A stretch of DNA of 64,000 nt from Bacteroidales bacterium (GTDB lineage: Bacteria > Bacteroidota > Bacteroidia > Bacteroidales > F082), in the NCBI GenBank assembly GCA_023229135.1, contig JALNZT010000001.1, forward strand, positions 186,001-250,000, given 5' to 3'. Position 1 is the stretch's first letter. Each line of letters starts with the position of its first letter. A program made the position numbers and the translations under genes. Under the pieces are notes generated by a model. It worked only from the letters and a program-made list of their open reading frames with translations. It searched no databases and had not been told where the DNA came from. Below are positions 37,237 to 46,553 of the stretch, one piece after another.

Positions 37237-38706
37237 TTAATGCTGCTTTATTTGATTTTCGTATATCCAGGTCGCATCCATTTTAATCATCTCATTCAGC
37301 GGAATATTTTGAGCTTGAGCTTTTTCTTTTACTTTTTCCAGCCATTCCGGGCTTTGCCTGATGCTCATCATCAGGATAGAAATCATTGCCGTTTCGTCAT
37401 GCTTGTACTTCTCAGGCGCAAGTTGATAATCTTCATAAAGTAAAAATTCTGCTTCTTTTTCGATCCGATCGGTGAGCGGTATGTTTATAGCCTTAGCATC
37501 AGCGTAAATGCGCATAAAATATTCGTTATTGATCCGCACATGGTTGGCAAAATAGTCGATAGGATCTTGGGATTCATTATAGAAATGGTCAAAGAGCTGC
37601 TCATCAAAGTCCCAAGCGAAATTCTGGTGAAAACGCTCCGTAATCATAATGGCGAAAATATCAGTTTGGGCTATTTCATCTGTAAAATTTAGTTCATCTA
37701 CCGTGCCGACTTCAACGCCCTCCCGGTTCCAAACTTGCTTATTGTAATACCAAAAATTACAATCGGCAAAAGCATTGTACATAATGCCATCGCTTTGCCA
37801 GTTGAAATAGAAGCTATCGCCTACAAACAGGGCTTTCTGACTAACTGTTACAGATTCATCAAAAACTATCACAGGATATATTAAATCATCTTGTGGTGCT
37901 TCTTTTATCACATTCATTGCCAACCAAATATCATCATCAGGATGGCGAATTTTCTCGCGCTTTTCAAGTCTTATAATTTCCATTTCAGGAATAACATCGC
38001 CGCGCAACATCTGCATATAATCGATCAATGTATCGGCGGCCAATGCAGCGCCATAATAGGACCAGTGTGTGCCTCCACGTGGGAAAAGCCGGTAGGCAGA
38101 AGTATCGACCCAGTTGATAAAACAAGCGTTCAGGTCTAAGGTATTCACCTCAAAATGGTTCAGATACTTTATAAGCACATCATAATTGGAAACGGTTTTG
38201 TTGTCAAGTTTATATTTACCCGGAAAGCGTTGTGGATAAAGGCTTCCTTTGCCCGGCTCAAGGATAATGAAAAAGCTTTTACCAAGTTTACCCAGTGTAT
38301 CCTGAACGGCTTTGAGTTTCTCAGCTTTATTTTTCCAGACACTTTCGCCAATATAATACTCACCCATCCAAGCTTTTATGTAATCTTCCTCGAAGAGTTC
38401 GCCGTTTTTTCCGGCAATCACTCCATCGGCATTGGCTTCACGAAAAAGGCTGTAATTTAACTGATGATATAAACGCAGCAAGCTGTTGTGAAAACCAATA
38501 TGGGCTTCCAAATTGTCAGAGAACTCCTGCTGAAATCGTCCGCTGTTCCAGTTTTCCCAACACAGGCTGTCGAAGTCAGGTGCTTCCGTTTGATGAAATG
38601 CGCCCTGTAATGGTTTTTCCTTTATCAGCTGAAACTCGCGCTGAACGGCAGGTAAAACCATCATCAGAAAAAGAAGTCCAACAAAAAAATGTTTCCAAAT
38701 TTTCAT
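37237..38706 (-). CDS. AlgX/AlgJ-like SGNH acetyltransferase-domain protein
   Basis: 489 aa with an N-terminal membrane anchor or signal (about 5-20). The SGNH-like domain shows GGTHWSYYGAALAAD (catalytic His region), GVIAGKNGELF near the N-terminus and VGDSFYFNW, which carries the serine of the GDS motif. Such proteins transfer acetyl groups to exopolysaccharides in the periplasm and normally work with an MBOAT membrane acyltransferase; none is adjacent. The C-terminal 130 aa (about 360-489) are charged and helical. It begins 18 bp after the papain-like T9SS protein, so the two are probably co-transcribed. Confidence 0.75.
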   Translation of the reverse strand: MKIWKHFFVGLLFLMMVLPAVQREFQLIKEKPLQGAFHQTEAPDFDSLCWENWNSGRFQQEFSDNLEAHIGFHNSLLRLYHQLNYSLFREANADGVIAGKNGELFEEDYIKAWMGEYYIGESVWKNKAEKLKAVQDTLGKLGKSFFIILEPGKGSLYPQRFPGKYKLDNKTVSNYDVLIKYLNHFEVNTLDLNACFINWVDTSAYRLFPRGGTHWSYYGAALAADTLIDYMQMLRGDVIPEMEIIRLEKREKIRHPDDDIWLAMNVIKEAPQDDLIYPVIVFDESVTVSQKALFVGDSFYFNWQSDGIMYNAFADCNFWYYNKQVWNREGVEVGTVDELNFTDEIAQTDIFAIMITERFHQNFAWDFDEQLFDHFYNESQDPIDYFANHVRINNEYFMRIYADAKAINIPLTDRIEKEAEFLLYEDYQLAPEKYKHDETAMISILMMSIRQSPEWLEKVKEKAQAQNIPLNEMIKMDATWIYENQIKQH

Positions 38707-38724
38707 AAATAAAGCCTCAAAGTT

Positions 38725-41700
38725 TTACAACTTTATCAATTGCTTGGAAATTGATTGATTTTTTGTGCTTAGGCTTAGCGTGTAAACACCGGATTTATTG
38801 AGCCTATCGGTTATTTTAATGTTTTTTGAACCGTTAAAGGCAGAAATCTTTTGACTGTAAACCAACTGTCCCTGCTGATTGAAAACGCGCAAAAGCATAG
38901 GTTCATGATAAGGTGATTCAATTTGTATATTTATGGTATGGCTTACCGGATTTGGACTTATGTTCATTTTTAATAAACTGGCTGTTGCACCAATGTTTCC
39001 GGTTGTTACAGCCCTTGCCGGGAACACGATATAATCGAGCCAGGCGCAATCCGATCCATTGGAAACGCTGTAGTCTTTTTCATAACTCCAGCTAAAATTT
39101 TTGGGTCCCTCGCTCATCAGAAAGCCTGCTTTCGTCCAGTCTTTCTCTCCCGAAACGTTCAGCAAGCTTTCATCATTCACCTTGAACCTCAGAAAATCGT
39201 AATTCGCTTCTGACGAAACCTTATAATAAAAGCTAAGGCTGTCTTCGTAGGCCACGTCAAAACTGAGGTTCAAGGCAGAGAATAGTTCATGGCCAATCAG
39301 TCCGGAGCGTGCCGCATAATTTCCTTCAAAAACGACATCTTCTGTAATTGTCCAGTTTCCCGAACCACTCAATTCCCACTCAAACATCTGGAAGTTTCCA
39401 GTCTCGAAATTTTCGGCCATCAAGGAGGTCATCAAAGGCACGGTAGTTTCGAAAGTAAAACTTTTGTCGGCTTGCACAAGTATTTCAATTTCAAGGATTT
39501 CCAACGGCGTAGCATTTTCGTCGAGGCTTACGCTGAACAGTGCTTCCCACTCGTCATTAGCCGATAAAACATCCTGACTACAAGTGGGATTGCTTATGGT
39601 GAGTTCAGGATTGTTACAGCTGATTGTGGCCAGTAGGTTTGTCAATGCTGATCCTCCACTATTATGCAGATATAACGCTAATTGCGCGGTATCACCTGGA
39701 TCTAAAATTCCGTTGTAGCCATCCTCGACAAGTAGTGAAACAAGGTGTAATTCAGCATTGTAGGCTTTAAGTTTGATGTGGCGTGTCCATTGCCCTTCGG
39801 CGGAGGTGAGTTGCAAGCTAAATTCAGCTTCGTGGCCATTGGGAACATTGCTACTAACGCTGACAGCAAACTTTTCTAATAACTCAGTGGATTCATGGCT
39901 GTTCATTGCCGGACTTGCTGTTGACCCGTCTGTAACATAAAAATAAGGGTCAGAGGTATGGAGAACTAATTCACCTGCTGAGAGGTCGAAATCATTTAAG
40001 TTTTCGAGCTGTAAATTCAACCTAAAAACTTCTCCGAAGTCAATCTGCGAATCACCTCCAGCTTGTGCTTCGAACTCCATGCGAACGCCGGCCAGCTGGC
40101 TACTCAGTATCACGCGTGAGCGGATATTATCTTGATCACGCGCCTGAATCAGGATGTTGACTTCTTCTGAATAATCTTCAACCAATGCCGTTAACAGGCC
40201 ATCTTTGGTAAGGTTTATGCCTTTTAAATCATTCTGCAGTGAGAAGGAGGTTTTTCGACCATTTGGTGGATTGTAAAGTCCAACGGGATTCAGGTCGATA
40301 AAATTTTCGCCATCACCCGCCGAAATGCCGCCATAACGTCTGATATAGGATTCTGCCTGATGTATACCATAAAAAAACTTAATCTCACCATTGTTATAAA
40401 GCCTTGCCACTGTATTTATATTGCTGGAACCGGATTGTCCGCTCACTGATAATTGCCACCTGATATTGATATAATCTTCCGTTTCTGAATAAAAAATACC
40501 GTTAGCTGTGCCATTTGCAATATAAAATGGTTTAGAAAAACAGGGCGCAATTAGTTTGTTTTGTTTGAGATAACTGCGGCCGTCAATATAATAGGGCCAG
40601 GTAGAGAGGCCTTCTTCAAAACGTATAAATCCATCAGCGCTTACATAAATTTCATTATAGGTTTCGCCATAAAATATAAAAGGAAATGGCAGCGTAATAG
40701 CTACACTTCCATCATTATTATTGTTTGGCGTGAGTTTCAGCTCTTCTGTTTGTGGAAAATCTGCTGTACCTATTTCTGTTTCATAATCATATACTAACGA
40801 CCAATTATAAGGAGCTGTTCCGCCACTGGCATTTAATTGTGTTTCGTACTCCTGGTATAGCTGTAAGGGAGGAATCCCCGTTTCGTCTATGATGATTTTG
40901 TCAAAAGAGATAGGAGCATCAATAGTAAGCAAAGTCTGGCCGTTATTTACTATCGGTACCTCCGTTTGCAAACTTTCAATTTCATAAGGAATGGTGCTAT
41001 AATTAACCAATGAAAACTCGTGTACCGTTCCATTATTCTGATTCCAAGGGTCGTTTTCGTGAACAATTAGAAAAAAGCGCGCCATTTCACTGGGTTCCAG
41101 GTGCATCAACAGCATATTCAAATCAAGGCCAAACTCAATTTCTTCGATACCGGAATTACCCTGCATCGGCATGCAACCTCCTTGAAAGTCGAAAATAGGA
41201 TAGTTGAGCACGTAGTCAGGTTCAGTGGCCTGCATATCTTTTGACATGCCAACGCCCACCTTAATCTTATTACGGCAGTCGTGGCTCATCCGCACTTTGG
41301 CTGTCAGCTTGGGTTCATGGTTTTGCTTGGCATCAACAATTACAACGAGATTGTCCCAAATTCCACCCTGTTGAAAGCGATCAGCCACGGTTTTATACAT
41401 CATATATGCAAAACCATTGTCGCCCCATCCGCTGATAGAGCCATATGTATTTGCCATTTTAAAGCCACCGATTTCCCAGTCTCTCATATCAACAACACCA
41501 TCTCCGTTAATGTCGATATGATTCGTATATTGGCCGTCGTTGTTGTAATCATACCGAATAGAATCGTTGTATCCCACTATTGCCATGGAGTGATTTGCAG
41601 AGTTTCCCCACTGAACGATCACGTGTTTTCCGGCTTCGGGAGTACCTGCATCCAGCAAGGTTGGCGGATAACTAAACTCGGCATAAAAGCAGGCAAGTCC

Positions 41701-42309
41701 GCCAGCCGAGCTTCCGTCGGCATGGTCATAAATCCATTGTTTGAGCGTATTCAAGCCTTCTTCTGTATTGGTTTTAATAGAATAAATCTGGTTGATGCGG
41801 TTATGCATTCCACGGTAATAGCTATCGTATCCACTGATCCAGCGCGATGGCCCGCCATCCGACATCCCGCCGTAATCTGCTACCGAAGGCGAGCCGGCTT
41901 GTCTTATTATTTGAAAAGTTTCATAATAATTTACGCCTGCATCGCTGCCGTTATTCAGAAAATTGTAGGTAAAATGAGTAGGAATCTGGTTCTCGGGCAG
42001 GCTGGCACTGGTGTTGCGCTTGAAATTGAGCTCGTAAGTAAACATGATACCGATACTGGAGGACTGTCCGCACTCCAAGCCAACTTGAGCAATCAGCGGA
42101 CGAAAATAGCTTAAGGTTGAATTATCGACCATTGACGGCAGACTGCGGTTTCGGTATGTTTCCTGCATTTTAAACTCAGGAATTTTAGATAACTTTTCCT
42201 GATCGGCTTTTGACATCGGGGGAGGTGTCAAAAAAGTGTTTTGGGCTTGAAGGATATGGCTGCAAAAAAGCAGGAAAACAGCTAGAAAACTGATGGAAAA
42301 ATATTTCAT
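38725..42309 (-). CDS. Papain-like (C1 family) cysteine protease, T9SS-secreted
   Basis: 1194 aa. Signal peptide ending ILQAQ (23). A C1-peptidase domain follows, with the catalytic Cys80 in GLECGQSSSIG, the His in SANHSMAIVGYND and the Asn/Trp region GGFKMANTYGSISGWGDNGFAYM. An insertion between them carries two Asp-rich calcium-type loops (DYNNDGQYTNHID, DINGDGVVDMRDWE). Beta-sandwich modules fill 480-1080, including a CARDB-like repeat. The last 80 residues are a T9SS type A sorting domain (MNISPNPVSHTINIQ ... SKQLIKL). Presumably a surface or secreted protease. Co-transcribed with the AlgX-like gene. Confidence 0.88.
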   Translation of the reverse strand: MKYFSISFLAVFLLFCSHILQAQNTFLTPPPMSKADQEKLSKIPEFKMQETYRNRSLPSMVDNSTLSYFRPLIAQVGLECGQSSSIGIMFTYELNFKRNTSASLPENQIPTHFTYNFLNNGSDAGVNYYETFQIIRQAGSPSVADYGGMSDGGPSRWISGYDSYYRGMHNRINQIYSIKTNTEEGLNTLKQWIYDHADGSSAGGLACFYAEFSYPPTLLDAGTPEAGKHVIVQWGNSANHSMAIVGYNDSIRYDYNNDGQYTNHIDINGDGVVDMRDWEIGGFKMANTYGSISGWGDNGFAYMMYKTVADRFQQGGIWDNLVVIVDAKQNHEPKLTAKVRMSHDCRNKIKVGVGMSKDMQATEPDYVLNYPIFDFQGGCMPMQGNSGIEEIEFGLDLNMLLMHLEPSEMARFFLIVHENDPWNQNNGTVHEFSLVNYSTIPYEIESLQTEVPIVNNGQTLLTIDAPISFDKIIIDETGIPPLQLYQEYETQLNASGGTAPYNWSLVYDYETEIGTADFPQTEELKLTPNNNNDGSVAITLPFPFIFYGETYNEIYVSADGFIRFEEGLSTWPYYIDGRSYLKQNKLIAPCFSKPFYIANGTANGIFYSETEDYINIRWQLSVSGQSGSSNINTVARLYNNGEIKFFYGIHQAESYIRRYGGISAGDGENFIDLNPVGLYNPPNGRKTSFSLQNDLKGINLTKDGLLTALVEDYSEEVNILIQARDQDNIRSRVILSSQLAGVRMEFEAQAGGDSQIDFGEVFRLNLQLENLNDFDLSAGELVLHTSDPYFYVTDGSTASPAMNSHESTELLEKFAVSVSSNVPNGHEAEFSLQLTSAEGQWTRHIKLKAYNAELHLVSLLVEDGYNGILDPGDTAQLALYLHNSGGSALTNLLATISCNNPELTISNPTCSQDVLSANDEWEALFSVSLDENATPLEILEIEILVQADKSFTFETTVPLMTSLMAENFETGNFQMFEWELSGSGNWTITEDVVFEGNYAARSGLIGHELFSALNLSFDVAYEDSLSFYYKVSSEANYDFLRFKVNDESLLNVSGEKDWTKAGFLMSEGPKNFSWSYEKDYSVSNGSDCAWLDYIVFPARAVTTGNIGATASLLKMNISPNPVSHTINIQIESPYHEPMLLRVFNQQGQLVYSQKISAFNGSKNIKITDRLNKSGVYTLSLSTKNQSISKQLIKL

Positions 42310-42419
42310 GACACAGGTTTTTTGGTTGAAAACAGGTCTCGAAAGTACAACGCTTTCGGTTTATAGCCATCAAAAAGACCCAAAAAAGATGAAAAATACT
42401 TGATTTGGTAATTTTTTGC

Positions 42420-43088
42420 TTACAAATCAGGGGTTGTTGGCGCAAAAATATATTGTAAAATATTCGCTCCCATCTTCAGCGCTTTTTGTCGAGTTTCTTC
42501 TGAATCATTGTGTACGCGCTGATCTTCCCAGCCATCACCCAAGTCAGTTTCGTAGGTATAAAGACAAATCAGTCGTCCTTCAAAGAACAAACCAAAAGCT
42601 TGTGCAGGTTTGTTATCATGTTCATGGATTTTTGGAACGCCGCCGGGAAAATCAAATTTCTGATGAAAAATAGGATGACTGGCCGGCAGTTCGATAAATT
42701 CCAGTTCGGGAAAAACTTTTTTAATCTGAGGTCTTATAAACTGATCGAGACCGTAGTTATCATCGATATGCAGAAAGCCACCGGAAATGAGGTAGTTACG
42801 TAAGTTTTGTGTTTCTTCGCTGTCAAAAATCACGTTGCCGTGGCCAGTCAGATGCACAAAAGGATAGTTGAAAATAGCGGGATCGCCAGGTTCAACCGTA
42901 GCAATCTCGGTGGAGATATTGGTGCCAAGTTGGCTGTTGGCAAATTTCACCAGGTTAGGCAATGAGGTAGGATTGGCGTACCAGTCGCCGCCGCCACGGT
43001 ATTTCATCAGGGCAATTTGGAAATCCTGTGCCTGCAAAGCGAATTGCGTCAGCAAAAACAAAACAACTAAAGTGGAACGTATTTTCAT
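42420..43088 (-). CDS. DUF4159 domain protein, exported
   Basis: 222 aa from ATG 43088, which overlaps the rsmE stop as ATGA and starts a signal peptide (MKIRSTLVVLFLLTQFALQAQ). An earlier in-frame ATG at 43121 would bury the signal peptide. DUF4159 features are present: MKYRGGGDWYANPTSLPNLVKF, PFVHLTGHGNV, GGFLHIDDNYGLDQFIRPQ, and the C-terminal NDSEETRQKALKMGANILQY. The domain has a class I glutamine-amidotransferase-like fold with no known activity. Its coupling to rsmE is recurrent only as a hunch. Confidence 0.85.
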   Translation of the reverse strand: MKIRSTLVVLFLLTQFALQAQDFQIALMKYRGGGDWYANPTSLPNLVKFANSQLGTNISTEIATVEPGDPAIFNYPFVHLTGHGNVIFDSEETQNLRNYLISGGFLHIDDNYGLDQFIRPQIKKVFPELEFIELPASHPIFHQKFDFPGGVPKIHEHDNKPAQAFGLFFEGRLICLYTYETDLGDGWEDQRVHNDSEETRQKALKMGANILQYIFAPTTPDL

Positions 43089-43792
43089 TTCATTTGATTT
43101 ATAAGTTGAAGGCTGTGGCAAGCTACCAAAGCAGCCGTTTCGGTGCGGAGTCTTGCCTGTCCCAGACTGACAGTTTCAAAGCCATTGATCTGTGCCAGAG
43201 CTACTTCCTCTGGGCTGAAATCACCTTCGGGACCGATCAAAACCAAGCAGTTTTCTCCTTTTTTATAGGTGTTAGCCAGCAAGTCAGTAACGCCTCCATC
43301 AATCCAGGCGATAAATTTTCGACCTTGAAAATCTTGTTTAACAAACTGGTTAAAACTTTGTAAATCATGTATTTTAGGTAAGCGACTTTTCAGCGACTGT
43401 TTCAGTGCTGCCACCAACACTTTTTGAAGACGCTCAGGTTTTACCTGCCTTCTCTCGGAATGAAAAGAATGAAATAGGAAAATCTCGTCAATGCCAATTT
43501 CGGTAGCTTTTTCTAAAAACCATTCTAATCTGTCATTATTTTTGGTGGGTGCAATGGCAATACAAAGCTTAAAAGACCAAAAATCATAGCCTTTTTCTGG
43601 ATTAGAAAGCGCTACTACAGCTTTTTTCGGATGGGCTTCTTGCATCACTGCATCGAAAATTTTGCCGCTGCCATTGGTGATTTTAAAAGCTGTTCCGACC
43701 TCCATGCGCAGCACCCGCACACAATGCTTCGATTCCTCTTCGGGCAGTGTCATTATGCCAATTTTGGCTTCTGGAAGACAAGCGAAATGCAT
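43085..43792 (-). CDS. rsmE: 16S rRNA (uracil1498-N3)-methyltransferase RsmE
   Basis: 235 aa. N-terminal PUA-like RNA-binding domain (about 1-70; EEESKHCVRVLRMEVGTAFKITNGSG) and a SPOUT methyltransferase domain with the RsmE signatures IAPTKNNDRLEWFLEKATEIG, LIGPEGDFSPEEV and SLGQARLRTETAALVACH. It methylates N3 of U1498 in helix 44 of 16S rRNA with S-adenosylmethionine. Length typical. Translationally coupled to the DUF4159 gene downstream. Confidence 0.95.
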   Translation of the reverse strand: MHFACLPEAKIGIMTLPEEESKHCVRVLRMEVGTAFKITNGSGKIFDAVMQEAHPKKAVVALSNPEKGYDFWSFKLCIAIAPTKNNDRLEWFLEKATEIGIDEIFLFHSFHSERRQVKPERLQKVLVAALKQSLKSRLPKIHDLQSFNQFVKQDFQGRKFIAWIDGGVTDLLANTYKKGENCLVLIGPEGDFSPEEVALAQINGFETVSLGQARLRTETAALVACHSLQLINQMK

Positions 43793-43844
43793 ATTTCTAT
43801 CTTTTGGTACAAAGTAAATGAAAAACTTGAAAAACAGTCATCAT

Positions 43845-45710
43845 TTAGTAACTTAAAAACTCCTCAAACCAAACTTGCAGATAGGCTTTTCCCTGTTTTA
43901 TGATGCTGTCTTCTTTGGCTGGAGGCAATGCTTTTTGAAGGTAACGGTCTGCTTTTTTCTCCCAAACGAAATAACCATCGTCAGTTTTGAAACCGAGGCC
44001 TTCGTTGGTTTCAAAATAAGCAAAGGGCTTGTAGCAGCGATTGAACAGGTTTTTACTCCAGAAAAAATCCTGCTGCGAAAGTCCTAATTGCGCTAGCAAA
44101 GTGGCCGGAATATCTGTGTTTCCACTGATTGCATCAAATTGTTTTCCGCGCAGTGAATCTTTAAGTGCCGGCCCGACAATCAGCAAAGGGATTTTTCGGT
44201 ATTCAAAAGATGCGACCGGATGGTTGCGGTAGGTGTTGTGGCTGTGGTCGGCCATAATCAGAAATACGGTGTTTTCGTACCAGCTTTGTTGCCGTACTGC
44301 TTCAAAAAATAGTCCCAGCGACATATCCGTATAATGCGCCGAATTGACAAAATCCTTTTCCAGTTTTGGCCATTGAATACTATGTTCCATCGGGAAATCG
44401 TATGGCGAATGCGAGCTCAGTGTGAAAATCGTGCTAAAAAATGGCTCCGGAAATTTATTCAGTTCGCCGGCATACCAGGGCAACATAAACGAGTCATGCA
44501 CGCCAAGTTTTCCGCGTGGGAAATCTTCTTTGATATCGCTGCCTTCAACAATCTTAACAAACTCATTATAAATAAGATAGGAGAGGATGTTGCCGTAAAT
44601 CAGTTGTCCGCCAAAGTAAAAGCTGGTGTGGTAGTTTTGTTGATTGAGGGTTTTCACAAAGCTGGGCAGTGCTTTGTATTTTTCGGGATGATTGGTGATG
44701 GTGGTGAGCGGAAGTCCGGGCATTCCTGCAAAAAGAGATCCGATGGCTTGTTGTGAGCGGTTTGCGCTGGCATAAAAATTCGTGAAAAGCAGCCCATCTT
44801 CTTCCAGGGCGGCGAAATTGGGCGTAATTCCCGGCTCGCCGCCCAACGAAGCAATCAGGTCAGCCGACCAGCTTTCGAGCAGCACAATCACGATATTGGG
44901 TTTTTTTATTTTCAGGATGGAAATAGTGCTGTCGCAAGTTGTGTGGTGCAGCGCTTCAACCAAAACGCGTGCTTCCGACTCGGGCATGCTTTTGAACAGG
45001 TTTTCTTTGTTAAAACTCCTGGAGTCGAGCGTGCTGACCAACATATTATAGGCAGGGTTTACCGCAGTGATATTGAGAATATTGGCCTGGCTAAAATAAG
45101 CTGCACTCGAAGTGATGGGAATCTCTTTGAGGCCACCGCGAATACCAAAAAACAACAAAAATGACCAAATTGGAAATGACCAGATTAGCTGCTTAGGTTT
45201 CGGTATGGAAAAAGTTTTTTTTATGTCAAACCATTTGAGGTAGAGTAATATGGCCGCAGCAGAAATGAATATCCACAAACCTATCATCAGGAAAAAACTA
45301 CTACTTTCTGCCGAATTAAAAATCTCGTCGGGATGGCGTAGGTAAGCCAATGCTTTGTATGAAAGTTTGGTTTTCCACTCGGCGTATAAACCAGTTTCGC
45401 CCAAAGCTAAAAGTATGTACAACACAATCATTATCAATGAATAATAGCGTATCACTTTCAGCGGGAAACGACTTTGTAAAAGCGTTGCAGCGCATATTAG
45501 CAAAAAAGGTAAGATCAGTAAATAGCTAATTGTGGAAATATCTAACCAAAACGCAGCTGGGAAAACCCTTAAAACCTCAACAAAAGGAACGGCTTCGGCC
45601 TGCAAAAGCTGGTTATAGTAAAGCAAAAAAATCACCCGGAGGGCCGTAAAAATCAGCAGCCAGAATAAAGCCAGCTTAGGCAGCGATAGTTGTGATTGTA
45701 GTGTTTTCAT
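43845..45710 (-). CDS. LTA synthase/phosphoethanolamine transferase-type membrane sulfatase-fold enzyme
   Basis: 621 aa. Five N-terminal membrane helices (to about 200), then a periplasmic alkaline-phosphatase-superfamily domain: NIVIVLLESWSADLI (first metal site), FYASANRSQQAIGSLFAGMP, FTLSSHSPYDFP and LIMADHSH (second metal site). In LtaS-like enzymes the nucleophile in the middle motif is usually Thr; here the aligned residue looks like Ser (NRS). Homologues transfer phospho-alcohol head groups from lipids to glycans or lipid A. TACTTTTG on the minus strand (45719-45726) would start transcription about 5 nt ahead of the ATG. Confidence 0.85.
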   Translation of the reverse strand: MKTLQSQLSLPKLALFWLLIFTALRVIFLLYYNQLLQAEAVPFVEVLRVFPAAFWLDISTISYLLILPFLLICAATLLQSRFPLKVIRYYSLIMIVLYILLALGETGLYAEWKTKLSYKALAYLRHPDEIFNSAESSSFFLMIGLWIFISAAAILLYLKWFDIKKTFSIPKPKQLIWSFPIWSFLLFFGIRGGLKEIPITSSAAYFSQANILNITAVNPAYNMLVSTLDSRSFNKENLFKSMPESEARVLVEALHHTTCDSTISILKIKKPNIVIVLLESWSADLIASLGGEPGITPNFAALEEDGLLFTNFYASANRSQQAIGSLFAGMPGLPLTTITNHPEKYKALPSFVKTLNQQNYHTSFYFGGQLIYGNILSYLIYNEFVKIVEGSDIKEDFPRGKLGVHDSFMLPWYAGELNKFPEPFFSTIFTLSSHSPYDFPMEHSIQWPKLEKDFVNSAHYTDMSLGLFFEAVRQQSWYENTVFLIMADHSHNTYRNHPVASFEYRKIPLLIVGPALKDSLRGKQFDAISGNTDIPATLLAQLGLSQQDFFWSKNLFNRCYKPFAYFETNEGLGFKTDDGYFVWEKKADRYLQKALPPAKEDSIIKQGKAYLQVWFEEFLSY

Positions 45711-45862
45711 CAGGGCTGCAAAAGTACGATATATTGTATAATGATAAGCTGCTGATTTATTGCTGAAGTATCGACTTTGGTACTGATAAAAATGCGTATT
45801 TCAGTGCAAAACAACCTAATTCCGTATCTTTGCACTGTTTTAAAGACTAAAATTACGCTGTG

Positions 45863-46549
45863 ATGAACAATACAATTGCCGAAAATCTAAAAGCTGTCAA
45901 AGCAACAATTCCCGAAGGGGTTAAGCTGGTTGCTGTTTCTAAAACTAAATCGAACAGCGAAATTATGGAGGCATATAACGTTGGCCACCGCTGTTTTGGA
46001 GAGAATAAAGCACAGGAGCTGGAGCGCAAAACGGGCGAGCTTCCTAAAGATATCGACTGGCATTTTATTGGTCACCTGCAAACCAATAAAGTAAAAAATA
46101 TTGTGCCTTTTGTGGCTATGATTGAAGGGGTTGACCGCCTAAGAGTCTTGAAGGAAATCAACAAGCAGGCAGCTAGGCATGAACGTGTGGTAAAGTGTTT
46201 ATTGCAGTTTCACATTGCAGAAGAAGATACCAAATTTGGTCTGGATCGCGAAGAAGTTAAGGAGTTGTTACTTTCGGAGGACTACAAAGCAATGCAAAAC
46301 GTGCATATTGTTGGTGTGATGGGCATGGCCACTTTTACAGAAGATATGGATCAGGTAAGGCGTGAGTTCAAGTTTCTGAAATCCATTTTCGACTGGCTGA
46401 AAAAAGATTATTTTGCTGATCAGCCTGATTTCAAGGAAGTTTCGATGGGTATGTCAGGCGACTATCCAATCGCTATAGAAGAAGGTGCCACGATGGTTCG
46501 TGTGGGCAGCCTGATTTTTGGCGAGAGAAACTACGGCAAAAACGTTTAG
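45863..46549 (+). CDS. PLP homeostasis protein, YggS/PROSC family
   Basis: 228 aa from ATG 45863 (a GTG one codon earlier is also in frame). Fold-type III PLP barrel with K27 in LVAVSKTKS, then FGENKAQEL, WHFIGHLQTNK, and the C-terminal SMGMSGDYPIAIEEGATMVRVGSLIFG. These proteins carry PLP and buffer its free pool; they have no established catalytic activity. TATCTTTG (45825-45832) is a -7 element. The Ca/Na antiporter gene follows after 4 bp, so the two are co-transcribed. Confidence 0.93.
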   Translation: MNNTIAENLKAVKATIPEGVKLVAVSKTKSNSEIMEAYNVGHRCFGENKAQELERKTGELPKDIDWHFIGHLQTNKVKNIVPFVAMIEGVDRLRVLKEINKQAARHERVVKCLLQFHIAEEDTKFGLDREEVKELLLSEDYKAMQNVHIVGVMGMATFTEDMDQVRREFKFLKSIFDWLKKDYFADQPDFKEVSMGMSGDYPIAIEEGATMVRVGSLIFGERNYGKNV

Positions 46550-46553
46550 TTGC

